Shown: positions 1-7,879, numbered from the stretch's first letter. The stretch is DNA of 12,405 nt from GCA-2719315 sp964448645 (GCA_964448645.1 CAYUZY010000059.1:1-12405), one strand, 5' to 3'. Numbers and translations are program-made. The notes: generated by a model not told the origin, from the sequence alone.

Positions 1-1
1 A

Positions 2-1567
2 GATGGTGAGTGGGTAATGAACAACCAAAATATTTCGATTAGCGAATATGAAAAACTACCTACCTTTTTTAATCCTATTGATTTTGATGCTAAACAATGG
101 GTTTCTCTTGCTAAGTCTGCAGGCATGAAATATATTACTATAACTAGCAGACATCATGATGGATTCTCTATGTTTGACTCTAAAGCTACAGATTATGATA
201 TTGTTGACAGTACACCTTATAAAAAAGATGTTTTAAAATTATTGGCTGAAGAATGCCACAAGCAGGGTATAAAACTCTTTTTTTATTATTCATTGCTTGA
301 CTGGAATAGAGATGATTATTTTCCAAGAGGTAGAACTGGAAAGGGTATAAAGGGTAGAAAAGAAGGAAAATGGGAAGATTATATAGCTTTTATGAAGTCT
401 CAACTTCGAGAATTATTAACCAATTACGGTCCAATTGGAGGTATCTGGTTTGATGGTCATTGGGATCAAAAAGCATGGGATGGAAAAAGTTTTTCTGGAG
501 ACTCTTTAGTTGATTGGCATTATGATGAAATATATGGAATGATTCATGAATTACAACCTCAGGCTTTAATAGGAAATAATCATCATTTAGGAGTAATTGA
601 TGGGGAAGATTTTCAAATGTTTGAAAAAGATTTGCCTGGAAAAAATACTACAGGATGGGGAACTCCTGCAGATCAAATAGGTAGATTACCTCTTGAAGTT
701 TGTGAGACGATTAATGGCTCTTGGGGTTTTAATCTTCAAGATAGAAAACATAAGTCTAAAGAGAAACTAATTCAGTACCTCGTAAATGCAGCAGGGTATG
801 GAAGCAATTTTTTGCTTAATGTAGGACCAATGCCTAATGGCAAAATTCAATTAAATCATCAAGAATCTTTAAAAGAGATTGGCTCTTGGCTTATAAAACA
901 TGGAGAAACTATTTATGGAACTAAAAGGGGCCCAATTTCTCCAAATGACAGATTTGTTTCTACTCAAAAAGATAATAAGGTATATATCCATCTTTTTGAC
1001 TATAAAACTAGATTTTTACATATAGAAGATTTTCCATTTCAAATAAAAAATATTGTTGGTTTTGAAAACAAGAAAGTTTTAGGTTTTAAAAAGAACAGAT
1101 TTGGTTTGACTATTGATTTGTCAAAATTAGAAATGAATAAAGTTGATAATATTATTCAAATAAATCTTAGAGAAAAAAAAACAGTTTATAATTTTAAAAA
1201 AGTTACAAATGGCTATTTAACTAAGAATAAAAGGGATGTTACAGGGGCAGTTTCATTGGTTGATGGTAAAGATTTAAAAACCATTGTTGCATCAAATTTT
1301 GCACAAAAGCTTCAAGGAAAAGTTTCAGGGGTAAACATTGTAAATGATTCAAATCCTGGTGGGGGAGTTACTGTTCGTATTAGAGGAATTGGTTCTTTGG
1401 GAAATAACAATCCTTTATATGTAGTTGATGGTGTTTCAACATCTGATTTTCCTGCAGACCTTAATCCAAATGATATTAAAACAATTCAAGTTCTTAAAGA
1501 TGCATCTACTACTGCAATTTATGGTTCTAGAGGAGCCAATGGAGTAATTGTTGTAAAAACTAAATAA
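2..1567 (+). CDS. Alpha-L-fucosidase (GH29) with C-terminal TonB-receptor plug domain, 5'-partial
   Basis: The frame is open to the left edge: codons before the ATG at 17 read D-G-E-W-V, which continues the usual GH29 segment after the missing FGIFIHWG-type motif. That ATG is therefore internal and the true start lies outside the window. The catalytic domain fills about 2-1000, with RHHDGF at 149-166 and the GGIWFDG strand. The Asp codon at 452-454 matches the family nucleophile. GH29 enzymes release alpha-linked fucose from glycans. A beta-sandwich-like tail follows to about 1200. From about 1238 to the stop the protein is a SusC-type plug: VTGAVS, LQGKVSGV, RIRGIGS, PLYVVDGV and the terminal YGSRGANGVIVVKTK. 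No beta-barrel follows. The enzyme is probably exported (periplasm or outer membrane), but the signal peptide is not in view. Fucosidase is sure; the role of the plug tail is unknown. Confidence 0.93.
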   Translation, partial: DGEWVMNNQNISISEYEKLPTFFNPIDFDAKQWVSLAKSAGMKYITITSRHHDGFSMFDSKATDYDIVDSTPYKKDVLKLLAEECHKQGIKLFFYYSLLDWNRDDYFPRGRTGKGIKGRKEGKWEDYIAFMKSQLRELLTNYGPIGGIWFDGHWDQKAWDGKSFSGDSLVDWHYDEIYGMIHELQPQALIGNNHHLGVIDGEDFQMFEKDLPGKNTTGWGTPADQIGRLPLEVCETINGSWGFNLQDRKHKSKEKLIQYLVNAAGYGSNFLLNVGPMPNGKIQLNHQESLKEIGSWLIKHGETIYGTKRGPISPNDRFVSTQKDNKVYIHLFDYKTRFLHIEDFPFQIKNIVGFENKKVLGFKKNRFGLTIDLSKLEMNKVDNIIQINLREKKTVYNFKKVTNGYLTKNKRDVTGAVSLVDGKDLKTIVASNFAQKLQGKVSGVNIVNDSNPGGGVTVRIRGIGSLGNNNPLYVVDGVSTSDFPADLNPNDIKTIQVLKDASTTAIYGSRGANGVIVVKTK

Positions 1568-1578
1568 ATATAAATATT

Positions 1579-1770
1579 ATGGCTACATATGAATGTTCAC
1601 AATGCGAAATGTCTGTTAATGCTACTTGCGCAAAGTGTGACGAACCTCTTCAAGATGATATATTAACTCTTGATGATGGTTCAGAAGTACAAATTTCTAA
1701 ATGTCCAGAATGTCAGGGAAAGATTAAGTCACCTCAGTGTTGTGGTGAGGATATGACTTGTTCAAATTAG
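1579..1770 (+). CDS. Small cysteine-rich putative zinc-binding protein (63 aa)
   Basis: This short acidic protein carries three CxxC knuckles, CSQC, CAKC and CPEC, followed by a CCGEDMTC tail. Together they could bind one or two zinc ions as a rubredoxin-like or zinc-ribbon fold. It has no signal peptide or membrane segment, so a cytoplasmic location is likely. It starts 11 bases after the fucosidase stop, on the same strand, with an AT-rich leader and no Shine-Dalgarno sequence, so it may be co-transcribed by read-through. The stop lies 24 bases from the convergent end of the SCP2-like gene. Its function is not known to me. The dense paired cysteines and clean start and stop make it a real gene rather than a chance frame. 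Confidence 0.75.
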   Translation: MATYECSQCEMSVNATCAKCDEPLQDDILTLDDGSEVQISKCPECQGKIKSPQCCGEDMTCSN

Positions 1771-1794
1771 AAAGATGTTAAATAAGTTTTGGAT

Positions 1795-2091
1795 TTAACC
1801 CATTAGGGATTGTACTTTCATTGCAAGCCCCATGTCTCCTGAAATTTTTATTTGACCTCCCATAACTGCCATCATTGGGTTAATCTCTCCATCACGAAGT
1901 TTTTCTAATACTTCTGCTGTCAAGCTTATTGTACAATCCGCATCTCCATCTCCAGCACTTACAATGTTAGAGTCTCCTGATCCGTCAATAATTATACCCA
2001 TTCCATCAACTTCAAATTTAAGTTTTCCGCCAATTGGAGAAGCACTTGATGCACGTTTTTCAAATTGGGCAACAATGTTTTCTATACTCAT
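1795..2091 (-). CDS. SCP2 sterol-binding-like domain protein (98 aa)
   Basis: This is a single-domain protein of the SCP-2 sterol-transfer family, a fold with a hydrophobic tunnel that binds lipids or acyl chains. Typical features are the GGKLKFEVDG strand near the N-terminus, a glycine-rich turn (DGSGDSN), the DADCTISLTAEVLEKL segment and the closing NPMMAVMGGQIKISGDMGLAMKV. The length of about 98 residues is normal for the stand-alone bacterial form. I chose the ATG at 2091 (MSIENI) over one six codons upstream: the shorter form matches family starts and is preceded by an AT-rich ATTAAAA leader. It lies downstream of umuD on the same strand with a gap of about 40 bases, and converges with the cysteine-rich gene. 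The bacterial ligand and pathway are not established. Confidence 0.85.
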   Translation of the reverse strand: MSIENIVAQFEKRASSASPIGGKLKFEVDGMGIIIDGSGDSNIVSAGDGDADCTISLTAEVLEKLRDGEINPMMAVMGGQIKISGDMGLAMKVQSLMG

Positions 2092-2133
2092 TTTTAATCG
2101 TTTTCTCAAATTTAGTTAAAACAATACTATTTA

Positions 2134-2565
2134 TTATAATTTTTTTATAACATATGTGACTATTCCCCAAATTATAAGTTCATTTTCTTCATTTATTTCA
2201 ATTGGTGAATATTTTTTGTTTTCAGGGATTAGATAAAGTTTCTTTGATTCAATTTTAATCCTTTTAACTGTAAATTCTCCATCAATAAAACAAACCGCTA
2301 TTTTATTATTTGAAGGTTCGATGCTACGATCAATTATTAGTAAATCTCCATTTTCTAAACCAGCTCCTTGCATGGAATCTCCAGAAACTCTTGCATAAAA
2401 AGTGGCTTCTTCATTTTTAACTAACTCTTTATCTAAGCTAATTCTAATTTCTTTAAAGTCATCTGCGGGAGAGGGGAAGCCTGCAGATATACCTTGATCT
2501 ATAAGCCATTGACCTAGGGTGTTTTCTTTTTTTGGAATTAAAAAATTAAGTTTTTCTTTTTTCAT
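2134..2565 (-). CDS. umuD: UmuD-like autoproteolytic subunit of translesion polymerase V
   Basis: This is a LexA/UmuD-family (S24) self-cleaving protein of 143 residues, close to E. coli UmuD in length. The Ser-Lys dyad is Ser64 (in SGDSM) and Lys101 (in FTVKR). The cleavage bond is Ala28-Gly29 (in SAGFPSP). The 35-residue gap from cleavage site to Ser and the 37-residue gap from Ser to Lys are the same as in E. coli UmuD. In the known pathway, RecA filaments stimulate cleavage to UmuD', which assembles with UmuC into Pol V for error-prone bypass of DNA damage. The ATG overlaps the umuC stop by 4 bases (ATGA), so translation is probably coupled. The order umuC then umuD is the reverse of E. 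coli umuDC. Confidence 0.95.
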   Translation of the reverse strand: MKKEKLNFLIPKKENTLGQWLIDQGISAGFPSPADDFKEIRISLDKELVKNEEATFYARVSGDSMQGAGLENGDLLIIDRSIEPSNNKIAVCFIDGEFTVKRIKIESKKLYLIPENKKYSPIEINEENELIIWGIVTYVIKKL

Positions 2566-3821
2566 TTGACCGTTATAATTTCATCTAATTTAGTTGTGTA
2601 GTTGAAACTTAGTTTTTCTTGTTTCATTTTCCATCTATTTTTTAAATCTTGATTAGCCAGTTTAATTTTATTTTGTCCTTCTTTTTTTTGAATAAAATCA
2701 ATGGTTTTCATTAATTTTTTGTGTTTTGTTTTTTCATTTTCAAATAATGTTATTTGATAACTTTTGTCTGAAGTTATTCCCGTGATAATTACGCCTGCTT
2801 TTTTATATTTAATACCGGGTTTAAATATTTTTCCAAGCCCCATAACAGCATATTTACTTATTACAATATTTGAATTTGTTGAAAAAGGAGTAACCATGAC
2901 AATTCCCTTTCTATATTGATACTCACTCTTTTTAAACTTATTACTTTTCACAAAAACATAAATAGAGTTACAGTTGCTGTTTTGAACTCTTAATTTTTCA
3001 GCACAGCAAATAGCAAATGTTGATATTCTTTCTTCAAGATTTTTAAATGTAGTTATTGTATTTTCAAAACTTCTAGTTGTTGCAACAGCTTTTTTTTGAG
3101 GTCTAATTTCTTCTAAACCTAAAATAGGCTCACCTTCTAATTCTTTTTTTAATTTTAGACCCACTACAGTCATTTTTTTTCTTACCCAATTGTCATCAAG
3201 AGATGTAAAATTATAAGCATTTTTTACTTTAATTTCTCTAAGTTTTTTTGAATTTTTAAAGCCTATTCCCCACACATTTTCTATTTCGAGCCACTTAAGT
3301 GCTTTGATTCTTTTTTCATTCGAATCTATTATGTAAACTCCATGAGTTTGTTCAGGAAATTTTTTACAAATTTTATTAGCGACTTTTGCTAAAGATTTTG
3401 AAGGTCCTATACCAATACTTATAGGGACACCAGTCCACTTCAGCACTCTTTGTTTTATTTTTTTACAATATTTTTCTAAATCATAATTATTAAAACCTTG
3501 AAATTTTAAAAAGGCTTCATCAATACTGTAAATTTCAATGTTTGGGGCAAAAGATGAAAGAATATTCATTATTCTGCTACTTATATCTCCGTAAAGAGGG
3601 AAATTAGAGGAAAACACGTAGACATTATTTTTTTTTAAAATAGATTGATATTTAAAAGCAGGAGCTCCCATCGGGATTCCTAAAACTTTAGCTTCGTTAC
3701 TTCTTGATATGACACACCCATCATTATTTGATAAAATTACTATGGGTTTTTTATTAAGAGCTGGATTAAAAACCCTTTCACAAGATGCATAAAAATTATT
3801 ACAATCAATTAGTGCGAACAT
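2562..3821 (-). CDS. umuC: UmuC-like Y-family translesion DNA polymerase
   Basis: This Y-family polymerase of 419 residues is the catalytic subunit of Pol V and copies past DNA lesions with low fidelity. The palm motifs are intact: Asp6 in the opening FALIDCNNFYASCE, and Asp101-Glu102 in YSIDEAF, which hold the two metal ions. SNNDGCVISRSNEAK (fingers) and GIGPSKSLAKVANK (helix-hairpin-helix region) follow. The little-finger domain fills the C-terminal half, and the tail LSFNYTTKLDEI is typical of UmuC. The start is the first ATG of the conserved N-terminus. umuC is the first gene of a umuC-umuD transcription unit. The 132-138 bases between it and sucA must hold both divergent promoters. SOS control is expected from the family, but I cannot point to a LexA box, because the flavobacterial site does not follow the E. 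coli consensus. Confidence 0.96.
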   Translation of the reverse strand: MFALIDCNNFYASCERVFNPALNKKPIVILSNNDGCVISRSNEAKVLGIPMGAPAFKYQSILKKNNVYVFSSNFPLYGDISSRIMNILSSFAPNIEIYSIDEAFLKFQGFNNYDLEKYCKKIKQRVLKWTGVPISIGIGPSKSLAKVANKICKKFPEQTHGVYIIDSNEKRIKALKWLEIENVWGIGFKNSKKLREIKVKNAYNFTSLDDNWVRKKMTVVGLKLKKELEGEPILGLEEIRPQKKAVATTRSFENTITTFKNLEERISTFAICCAEKLRVQNSNCNSIYVFVKSNKFKKSEYQYRKGIVMVTPFSTNSNIVISKYAVMGLGKIFKPGIKYKKAGVIITGITSDKSYQITLFENEKTKHKKLMKTIDFIQKKEGQNKIKLANQDLKNRWKMKQEKLSFNYTTKLDEIITVK

Positions 3822-3959
3822 TTTAAACTTTATTAGAAATAATAGTAGTTGAATTCGTTAAAAATAATTCTTTTAATAATAAGATGTATTATTTGTTAAT
3901 AAATAGATGTTGTCTTTGTTAAAAGTTGTAATTTAGTATTTGGATTTAGATAATTGAAT

Positions 3960-6701
3960 ATGGATAAATATTCTTTTTTAAATGCAGCTCATACGGATTA
4001 TTTTACGGAGCTTTATGATAAGTATTTAAAATATCCCGATACTGTAGAACCAAGTTGGAGAGCTTTTTTTCAAGGATTTGATTTCGGATTAGAAAATGGA
4101 ACTATAATTAGTTCTACTTCAGAGATTGAAGTGCCAGATCATTTGAAGAAAGAATTTGCAGTTGTAAAATTAATTGATGCATATAGAAGTAGGGGACATT
4201 TATTTACAAAAACAAATCCAGTTAGAGAAAGAAGAACGTATAGCCCGGATTTAAATTTTCAAAATTTTGGTTTAGAAGAAAAAGATTTATCCACTGTTTT
4301 TAATGCAGGAGAAGTGATGGGAATAGGCCCAAGCACCTTAGAAAAAATAATCACTCATCTTAAAGAGATCTATTGTGATTCAATAGGAATAGAATACATG
4401 TATATTAGAAGACCTGAAAAGGTTGAATGGATTCAAAAAAGACTTAATATAAATAACAATCATCCAAATTTTACGGCTGATCAAAAAAAACATATTCTTT
4501 CAAAACTAAATGAAGCTGTAAGTTTCGAAAACTTTTTGCATTCAAAATTCGTTGGTCAAAAACGTTTTTCTTTAGAAGGTGGAGAATCACTAATTCCTGC
4601 TGTTGATGCAATTATTGATTTGGCTGCAGCAAAGGGTGTGGAAGAGTTTGTTATGGGAATGACTCATCGTGGAAGATTAAATACACTGATAAATATTTTT
4701 GGCAAATCTGCTAGAGATATGTTTAATGAATTTGAAGGAAAGGATTACAGTGAAGAAATGTTATTTGATGGAGATGTAAAATATCATTTAGGATGGACTT
4801 GTGAAAGAAAAACAGATTCTGGAAAAAAAATTAATTTAAATATTGCTCCTAATCCTTCACATCTTGAAACAGTTGGTGCGATTGTTCAAGGAATTACTCG
4901 AGCTAAACAAAATGATGATTTTTCAGGGGATTCTTCAAAAGTCCTACCTATAATAGTTCATGGAGATGCGGCAATTGCAGGCCAGGGTCTTCCATATGAA
5001 ATAGTTCAGATGGCTGGACTAAAAGGATACAAAACGGGGGGGACTGTTCATATTATTGTTAACAATCAAATTGGTTTTACAACAAATTATCTCGATGCAA
5101 GAACTAGTACTTATTGTACAGATGTAGGAAAAGTAACTTTATGTCCTATTTTTCATGTTAATTCAGATGATGTTGAGGCTGTAGTTCATGCTTCTATTTT
5201 TGCTTTGGAGTATAGAATGAGATTTAATCAAGATGTTTTTATTGATTTGTTGGGTTATAGAAAGTATGGCCATAATGAAGGTGATGAACCGCGTTTTACG
5301 CAACCCAAACTTTACAAAGCTATAGCAAAACAAAAGAATCCTAGAGATATATATTCTGAAGTTTTATTAAAAGATGGAGTTGTAGAGCAGGATTATATAG
5401 ATAAAATTAAAATAGATTATAAAGATAAACTTGAAAAGGCTTATGAGGAATCTTCTAAAATAGAAGAAACTGAGATAACTGATTTTATGGCTGATAAATG
5501 GAAGGGTTATATAAAAGCTAATAAAGAAGTTTTAAAAAATGAAATAAATACTAAGGTATCCAAGTCAAATCTAGAGAGTATTGCAAAAACAGTATCCTCT
5601 TTACCTAAAGAGAAAAAGTTTTTAAGAAAAATAGAAAGGTTAATTGATGATAGAAGATCAATGTTTTTTGAAAGAGATAAAATTGATTGGGCAATGGGAG
5701 AGATGTTAGCCTATGGTTCAATATTAATGGAAGGATATAATGTCAGGATTTCTGGACAGGATGTAGAGCGAGGTACATTTTCTCATAGACATGCTATCTT
5801 AAAATCTGAGGAGTCAGAAGAGGAAGTAGTTTTGTTAGATAATATAGAAAGTGGAGCTAAGGGAGCTTTTAAAGTATATAATTCTCTTCTTTCGGAGTAT
5901 GGTGTCTTAGGTTTTGATTATGGATATGCCATGGCAAGTCCAAAAACCTTAACAATATGGGAAGCGCAGTTTGGAGATTTTAGTAACGGAGCACAGATTG
6001 TTATAGATCAATATATTTCTGCTGCTGAAGATAAATGGAAACTACAAAATGGAATTGTCCTTTTTTTACCTCATGGATATGAAGGTCAGGGTGCAGAGCA
6101 TTCATCAGCAAGAATGGAAAGGTTTTTACAACTTTGTGGAGATGATAATATGATTATGGCAAATTGTACTACTCCATCGAATTTGTTTCATTTATTAAGA
6201 AGGCAAATTTTAGCTAATTACAGAAAACCTTTGGTTGTATTTACCCCTAAGAGTCTTTTAAGACATCCTTTGGCAGTTTCTAAAAAGAATGATTTTTTAA
6301 ATGGGAAATTTGAAAAATTAATTCCTGACAATGACATTTTATCAAAAAAAGCAAAATCTTTGGTATTTTGTTCTGGTAAATTTTATTACGATCTTATTAA
6401 AGCGCGAGAAGAAAAAAATAGAAATGATGTAGCTATTATTAGAATTGAACAAATTTTTCCTCTACCGATTGATCAGATAAATGATCAATTAAAATTATAT
6501 AGTAAAACTAAGGATGTTGTATGGGCTCAAGAGGAGCCAAAAAATATGGGACCCTTGAGTTATTTACTTTTACATTTTCAAAAAGTATCAACTTTTAGGA
6601 TTGTAAGTAGGCCTTTTTCTGATTCTCCTGCTTCTGGAAGCTCCAAGAGATTTGAAAAAAGACATAAAAAGGTAATTGAAGCTGTTTTCAAAAAGAATTG
6701 A
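3960..6701 (+). CDS. sucA: 2-oxoglutarate dehydrogenase E1 component
   Basis: This is the thiamine-diphosphate decarboxylase subunit of the OGDH complex in the TCA cycle. It converts 2-oxoglutarate to a succinyl group passed to the E2 lipoyl domain. The protein has 913 residues, normal for the family. It opens with MDKYSFLNAAH and VEPSWRAFFQGF, the N-terminal E2-binding region. Then come HRGRLN (about residue 237), GDAAIAGQG (about 335), VNNQIGFTT (about 367), GYRKYGHNEGDEP, SGQDVERGTFSHRHA (about 598), FDYGYAM and EGQGAEHSSAR (about 708), which cover the cofactor and active-site loops. I chose the ATG at 3960 over an in-frame TTG two codons upstream because MDKYSFLN matches family starts. 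In Bacteroidetes sucB (E2) usually follows directly; here a long gap and unrelated genes follow instead. The gene itself looks intact. Confidence 0.98.
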   Translation: MDKYSFLNAAHTDYFTELYDKYLKYPDTVEPSWRAFFQGFDFGLENGTIISSTSEIEVPDHLKKEFAVVKLIDAYRSRGHLFTKTNPVRERRTYSPDLNFQNFGLEEKDLSTVFNAGEVMGIGPSTLEKIITHLKEIYCDSIGIEYMYIRRPEKVEWIQKRLNINNNHPNFTADQKKHILSKLNEAVSFENFLHSKFVGQKRFSLEGGESLIPAVDAIIDLAAAKGVEEFVMGMTHRGRLNTLINIFGKSARDMFNEFEGKDYSEEMLFDGDVKYHLGWTCERKTDSGKKINLNIAPNPSHLETVGAIVQGITRAKQNDDFSGDSSKVLPIIVHGDAAIAGQGLPYEIVQMAGLKGYKTGGTVHIIVNNQIGFTTNYLDARTSTYCTDVGKVTLCPIFHVNSDDVEAVVHASIFALEYRMRFNQDVFIDLLGYRKYGHNEGDEPRFTQPKLYKAIAKQKNPRDIYSEVLLKDGVVEQDYIDKIKIDYKDKLEKAYEESSKIEETEITDFMADKWKGYIKANKEVLKNEINTKVSKSNLESIAKTVSSLPKEKKFLRKIERLIDDRRSMFFERDKIDWAMGEMLAYGSILMEGYNVRISGQDVERGTFSHRHAILKSEESEEEVVLLDNIESGAKGAFKVYNSLLSEYGVLGFDYGYAMASPKTLTIWEAQFGDFSNGAQIVIDQYISAAEDKWKLQNGIVLFLPHGYEGQGAEHSSARMERFLQLCGDDNMIMANCTTPSNLFHLLRRQILANYRKPLVVFTPKSLLRHPLAVSKKNDFLNGKFEKLIPDNDILSKKAKSLVFCSGKFYYDLIKAREEKNRNDVAIIRIEQIFPLPIDQINDQLKLYSKTKDVVWAQEEPKNMGPLSYLLLHFQKVSTFRIVSRPFSDSPASGSSKRFEKRHKKVIEAVFKKN

Positions 6702-7127
6702 TAAATTAGATTTAAAAAATTGACTTAAAATAATCATGTTATGGTTTTCGAATTCTTATATCGAAAAATATCTCTTTAAAACCTTATTTTACTTGAAAAC
6801 TTCAAAAATTAGTAGAAGATGGAATAGAAATCTATACACTTTCAACTTCAAAAAATTATCAATTAAAATTCTTGGTAAAAAAGAAAAATAAATAAAAATT
6901 AAACATTTTTAATACACTTCAATTTCCTTTTGATACTTGGGGTTTCTTTTATATTTAAACTCTCTCAAATCAATTAATTTTCCTTTTATTTTCTCTTTTT
7001 ACTTTTTTCCTACTATTTATTAATACTTCACATTTTAATATTTCAAAATATTTTTTTTCCAAAAATTTATTTTAAATATTCCTACATCTATATTCCAAAT
7101 AAAATATATAAAAATTAATATAAAAAG
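6702..7127 (+). other. Long gene-poor junction between sucA and the rep-containing segment
   Basis: There is no convincing gene here. An ATG at 6736 opens a 51-codon Lys-rich frame ending at 6891, but it has no recognisable features. It contains a perfect 7-bp hairpin (TTTTCGA at 6745-6751 with TCGAAAA at 6761-6767) that has no T-tract and is not a convincing sucA terminator. From about 6900 to 7127 the + strand is heavily T and C, the opposite of the purine-rich sense strands on both sides. Read on the minus strand, a short stretch lacking a start codon resembles coding text, so a decayed minus-strand gene is possible. The insertion boundary of the right-hand element probably lies in this stretch. 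Confidence 0.5.
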
Positions 7128-7192
7128 TTCTATTCACATAGGGTTTTGACATATTAGTTAGAATAGAAGTATGGTTATATTAGAGTATAAAT
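7128..7192 (+). promoter_or_regulatory. Element regulatory unit, copy 1 (upstream of rep)
   Basis: TTCTAT (7128-7133) and ATAGAA (7163-7168) form inverted arms 29 bases apart; here they extend to 8 bp, TTCTATTC with GAATAGAA. GTTAGAATAGAA starts at 7157 and TATATTAG at 7176, 19 bases later, followed by AGTATAAAT to 7192. TATATTAG differs by one base from the known Bacteroidetes -7 box TAnnTTTG, so I infer a promoter with a built-in operator. The rep ATG is at 7206. Confidence 0.7.
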
Positions 7193-7205
7193 AAAAACAT
7201 ATATA

Positions 7206-7622
7206 ATGGGATTAGAACAGTATAACTTGGAATTAGGATTATGGTTTAAAAACTACTCAATAGAAAACTATAATAAAGATTATAATCTAGTAGTTGACTT
7301 GACGTATCGGTTGGGAGTGAAACATCATTTCCAGTGTAGAAAATGGATAAGTAAGTTAAAGAAGTATATAGAAGATAATGGATATACTATTGATGGATTT
7401 ATGGTTAGTGAATATAATGGAGAAAAAAACCTACATAATCATTTATTGGTAGTCGGTGACTTTAGTAATAGTGTAGGTAAAAAACTCATATATAACTTTT
7501 GGAATAAGATTGGTAGTTGTTTAATCAGGGATTATGACGAAAATCAAGGTTATTCGATATACATGTCGAAGTTTTTAAATCAGGGAATGAATAACGAATG
7601 GGAAATAATATCAAATCTATAA
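7206..7622 (+). CDS. Probable HUH-type rolling-circle replication initiator (short Rep)
   Basis: This 138-residue protein has the three landmarks of an HUH endonuclease in order. The first is a hydrophobic strand ending in Thr (LVVDLTYR, about 27-35), like motif I. The second is NLHNHLLVV with His77 and His79, like the metal-binding HxH motif II, although the middle residue is Asn rather than hydrophobic. The third is YSIYMSK with Tyr119 and Lys122, a YxxK motif III. Such proteins nick one strand, stay attached through the tyrosine and start rolling-circle replication of small plasmids or ssDNA phages. There is no helicase domain; the length suits a minimal nuclease only. It is first in its transcription unit, after regulatory copy 1, and is followed by a foldable G-rich block that could be its origin. 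A transposase of the HUH class is an alternative. Confidence 0.6.
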   Translation: MGLEQYNLELGLWFKNYSIENYNKDYNLVVDLTYRLGVKHHFQCRKWISKLKKYIEDNGYTIDGFMVSEYNGEKNLHNHLLVVGDFSNSVGKKLIYNFWNKIGSCLIRDYDENQGYSIYMSKFLNQGMNNEWEIISNL

Positions 7623-7624
7623 AA

Positions 7625-7697
7625 AGTAGTCGTATCTCTATGTGGTTGGGGGTAAAAGGGGTTGTAACTTTATGGAGACTACTACGGAATTTCATAT
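7625..7697 (+). other. Foldable G-rich noncoding block after rep; candidate origin (copy A)
   Basis: Directly after the rep stop, AGTAGTC (7625-7631) pairs perfectly with GACTACT (7677-7683). A second helix, TCTATG (7637-7642) with TATGGA (7671-7676), stacks on it with two G-U pairs and a 5-base bulge. The large loop holds two G-runs (GGGGG and GGGG). The block ends in GACTACTACGGAATTTCA. A related block lies after the recombinase gene (copy B). Position next to a Rep gene suggests a double-strand origin; a recombinase site or structured RNA is also possible. Confidence 0.5.
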
Positions 7698-7723
7698 TTA
7701 GTGTCGAATTTAACTTATAGTAT

Positions 7724-7846
7724 ATGACAAATAGTAACACGTATTATTACAGTAAACAAGAAGTTGTGGATTTCAATAAAAAAGTCAATGAAGTGAAACA
7801 ACATTTGAATCAAATAGATTGGGGGTATCTTAAAAAACCTGAATAG
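7724..7846 (+). CDS. Small ORF, 40 aa, unknown
   Basis: The frame opens at ATG 7724 and reads MTNSNTYYYSKQEVVDFNKK, then VNEVKQHL and a WGYLKKPE ending. Residues 11-30 could form an amphipathic helix with charged and hydrophobic spacing. It lies between the foldable block after rep and a strong terminator 33 bases downstream of its stop, so it would be the last gene of the rep transcription unit. Small helical proteins beside rep genes are often copy-number or replication accessories in plasmids; that is analogy only. I do not recognise the sequence. Support comes from position, the balanced composition and the terminator, not from homology. Confidence 0.45.
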   Translation: MTNSNTYYYSKQEVVDFNKKVNEVKQHLNQIDWGYLKKPE

Positions 7847-7879
7847 TCTTTACAACATAAATGTATGAATCCTTTTATA

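Noticed and set aside
17..1567. ATG at 17 as the fucosidase start
   Set aside because: The frame is open upstream and the preceding codons (DGEWV) fit the GH29 family; the conserved N-terminal motif must lie left of the window.
3822..3959. SOS box or clear divergent promoters between umuC and sucA
   Set aside because: No E. coli-type LexA palindrome; the nearest -7-like sequence (TAGTATTTG near 3934) has the wrong internal spacing.
6736..6891. A 51-codon ORF after sucA (begins MLWFSNSYIEKYL)
   Set aside because: It is Lys-rich with no motif, contains a hairpin, has no neighbour or terminator that supports it, and could arise by chance in such AT-rich DNA.
7206..7622. HNH homing endonuclease, because of the HNH tripeptide in the rep-like protein
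   Set aside because: HNH nucleases are defined by a spaced His-Asn-His beta-beta-alpha motif, not by a literal tripeptide; the following YxxK and strand-Thr fit an HUH Rep better.
7525..7740. Minus-strand ORF of 71 codons over the rep end
   Set aside because: It overlaps the rep 3' end and the foldable block, shows no family features, and has composition typical of an antisense shadow.
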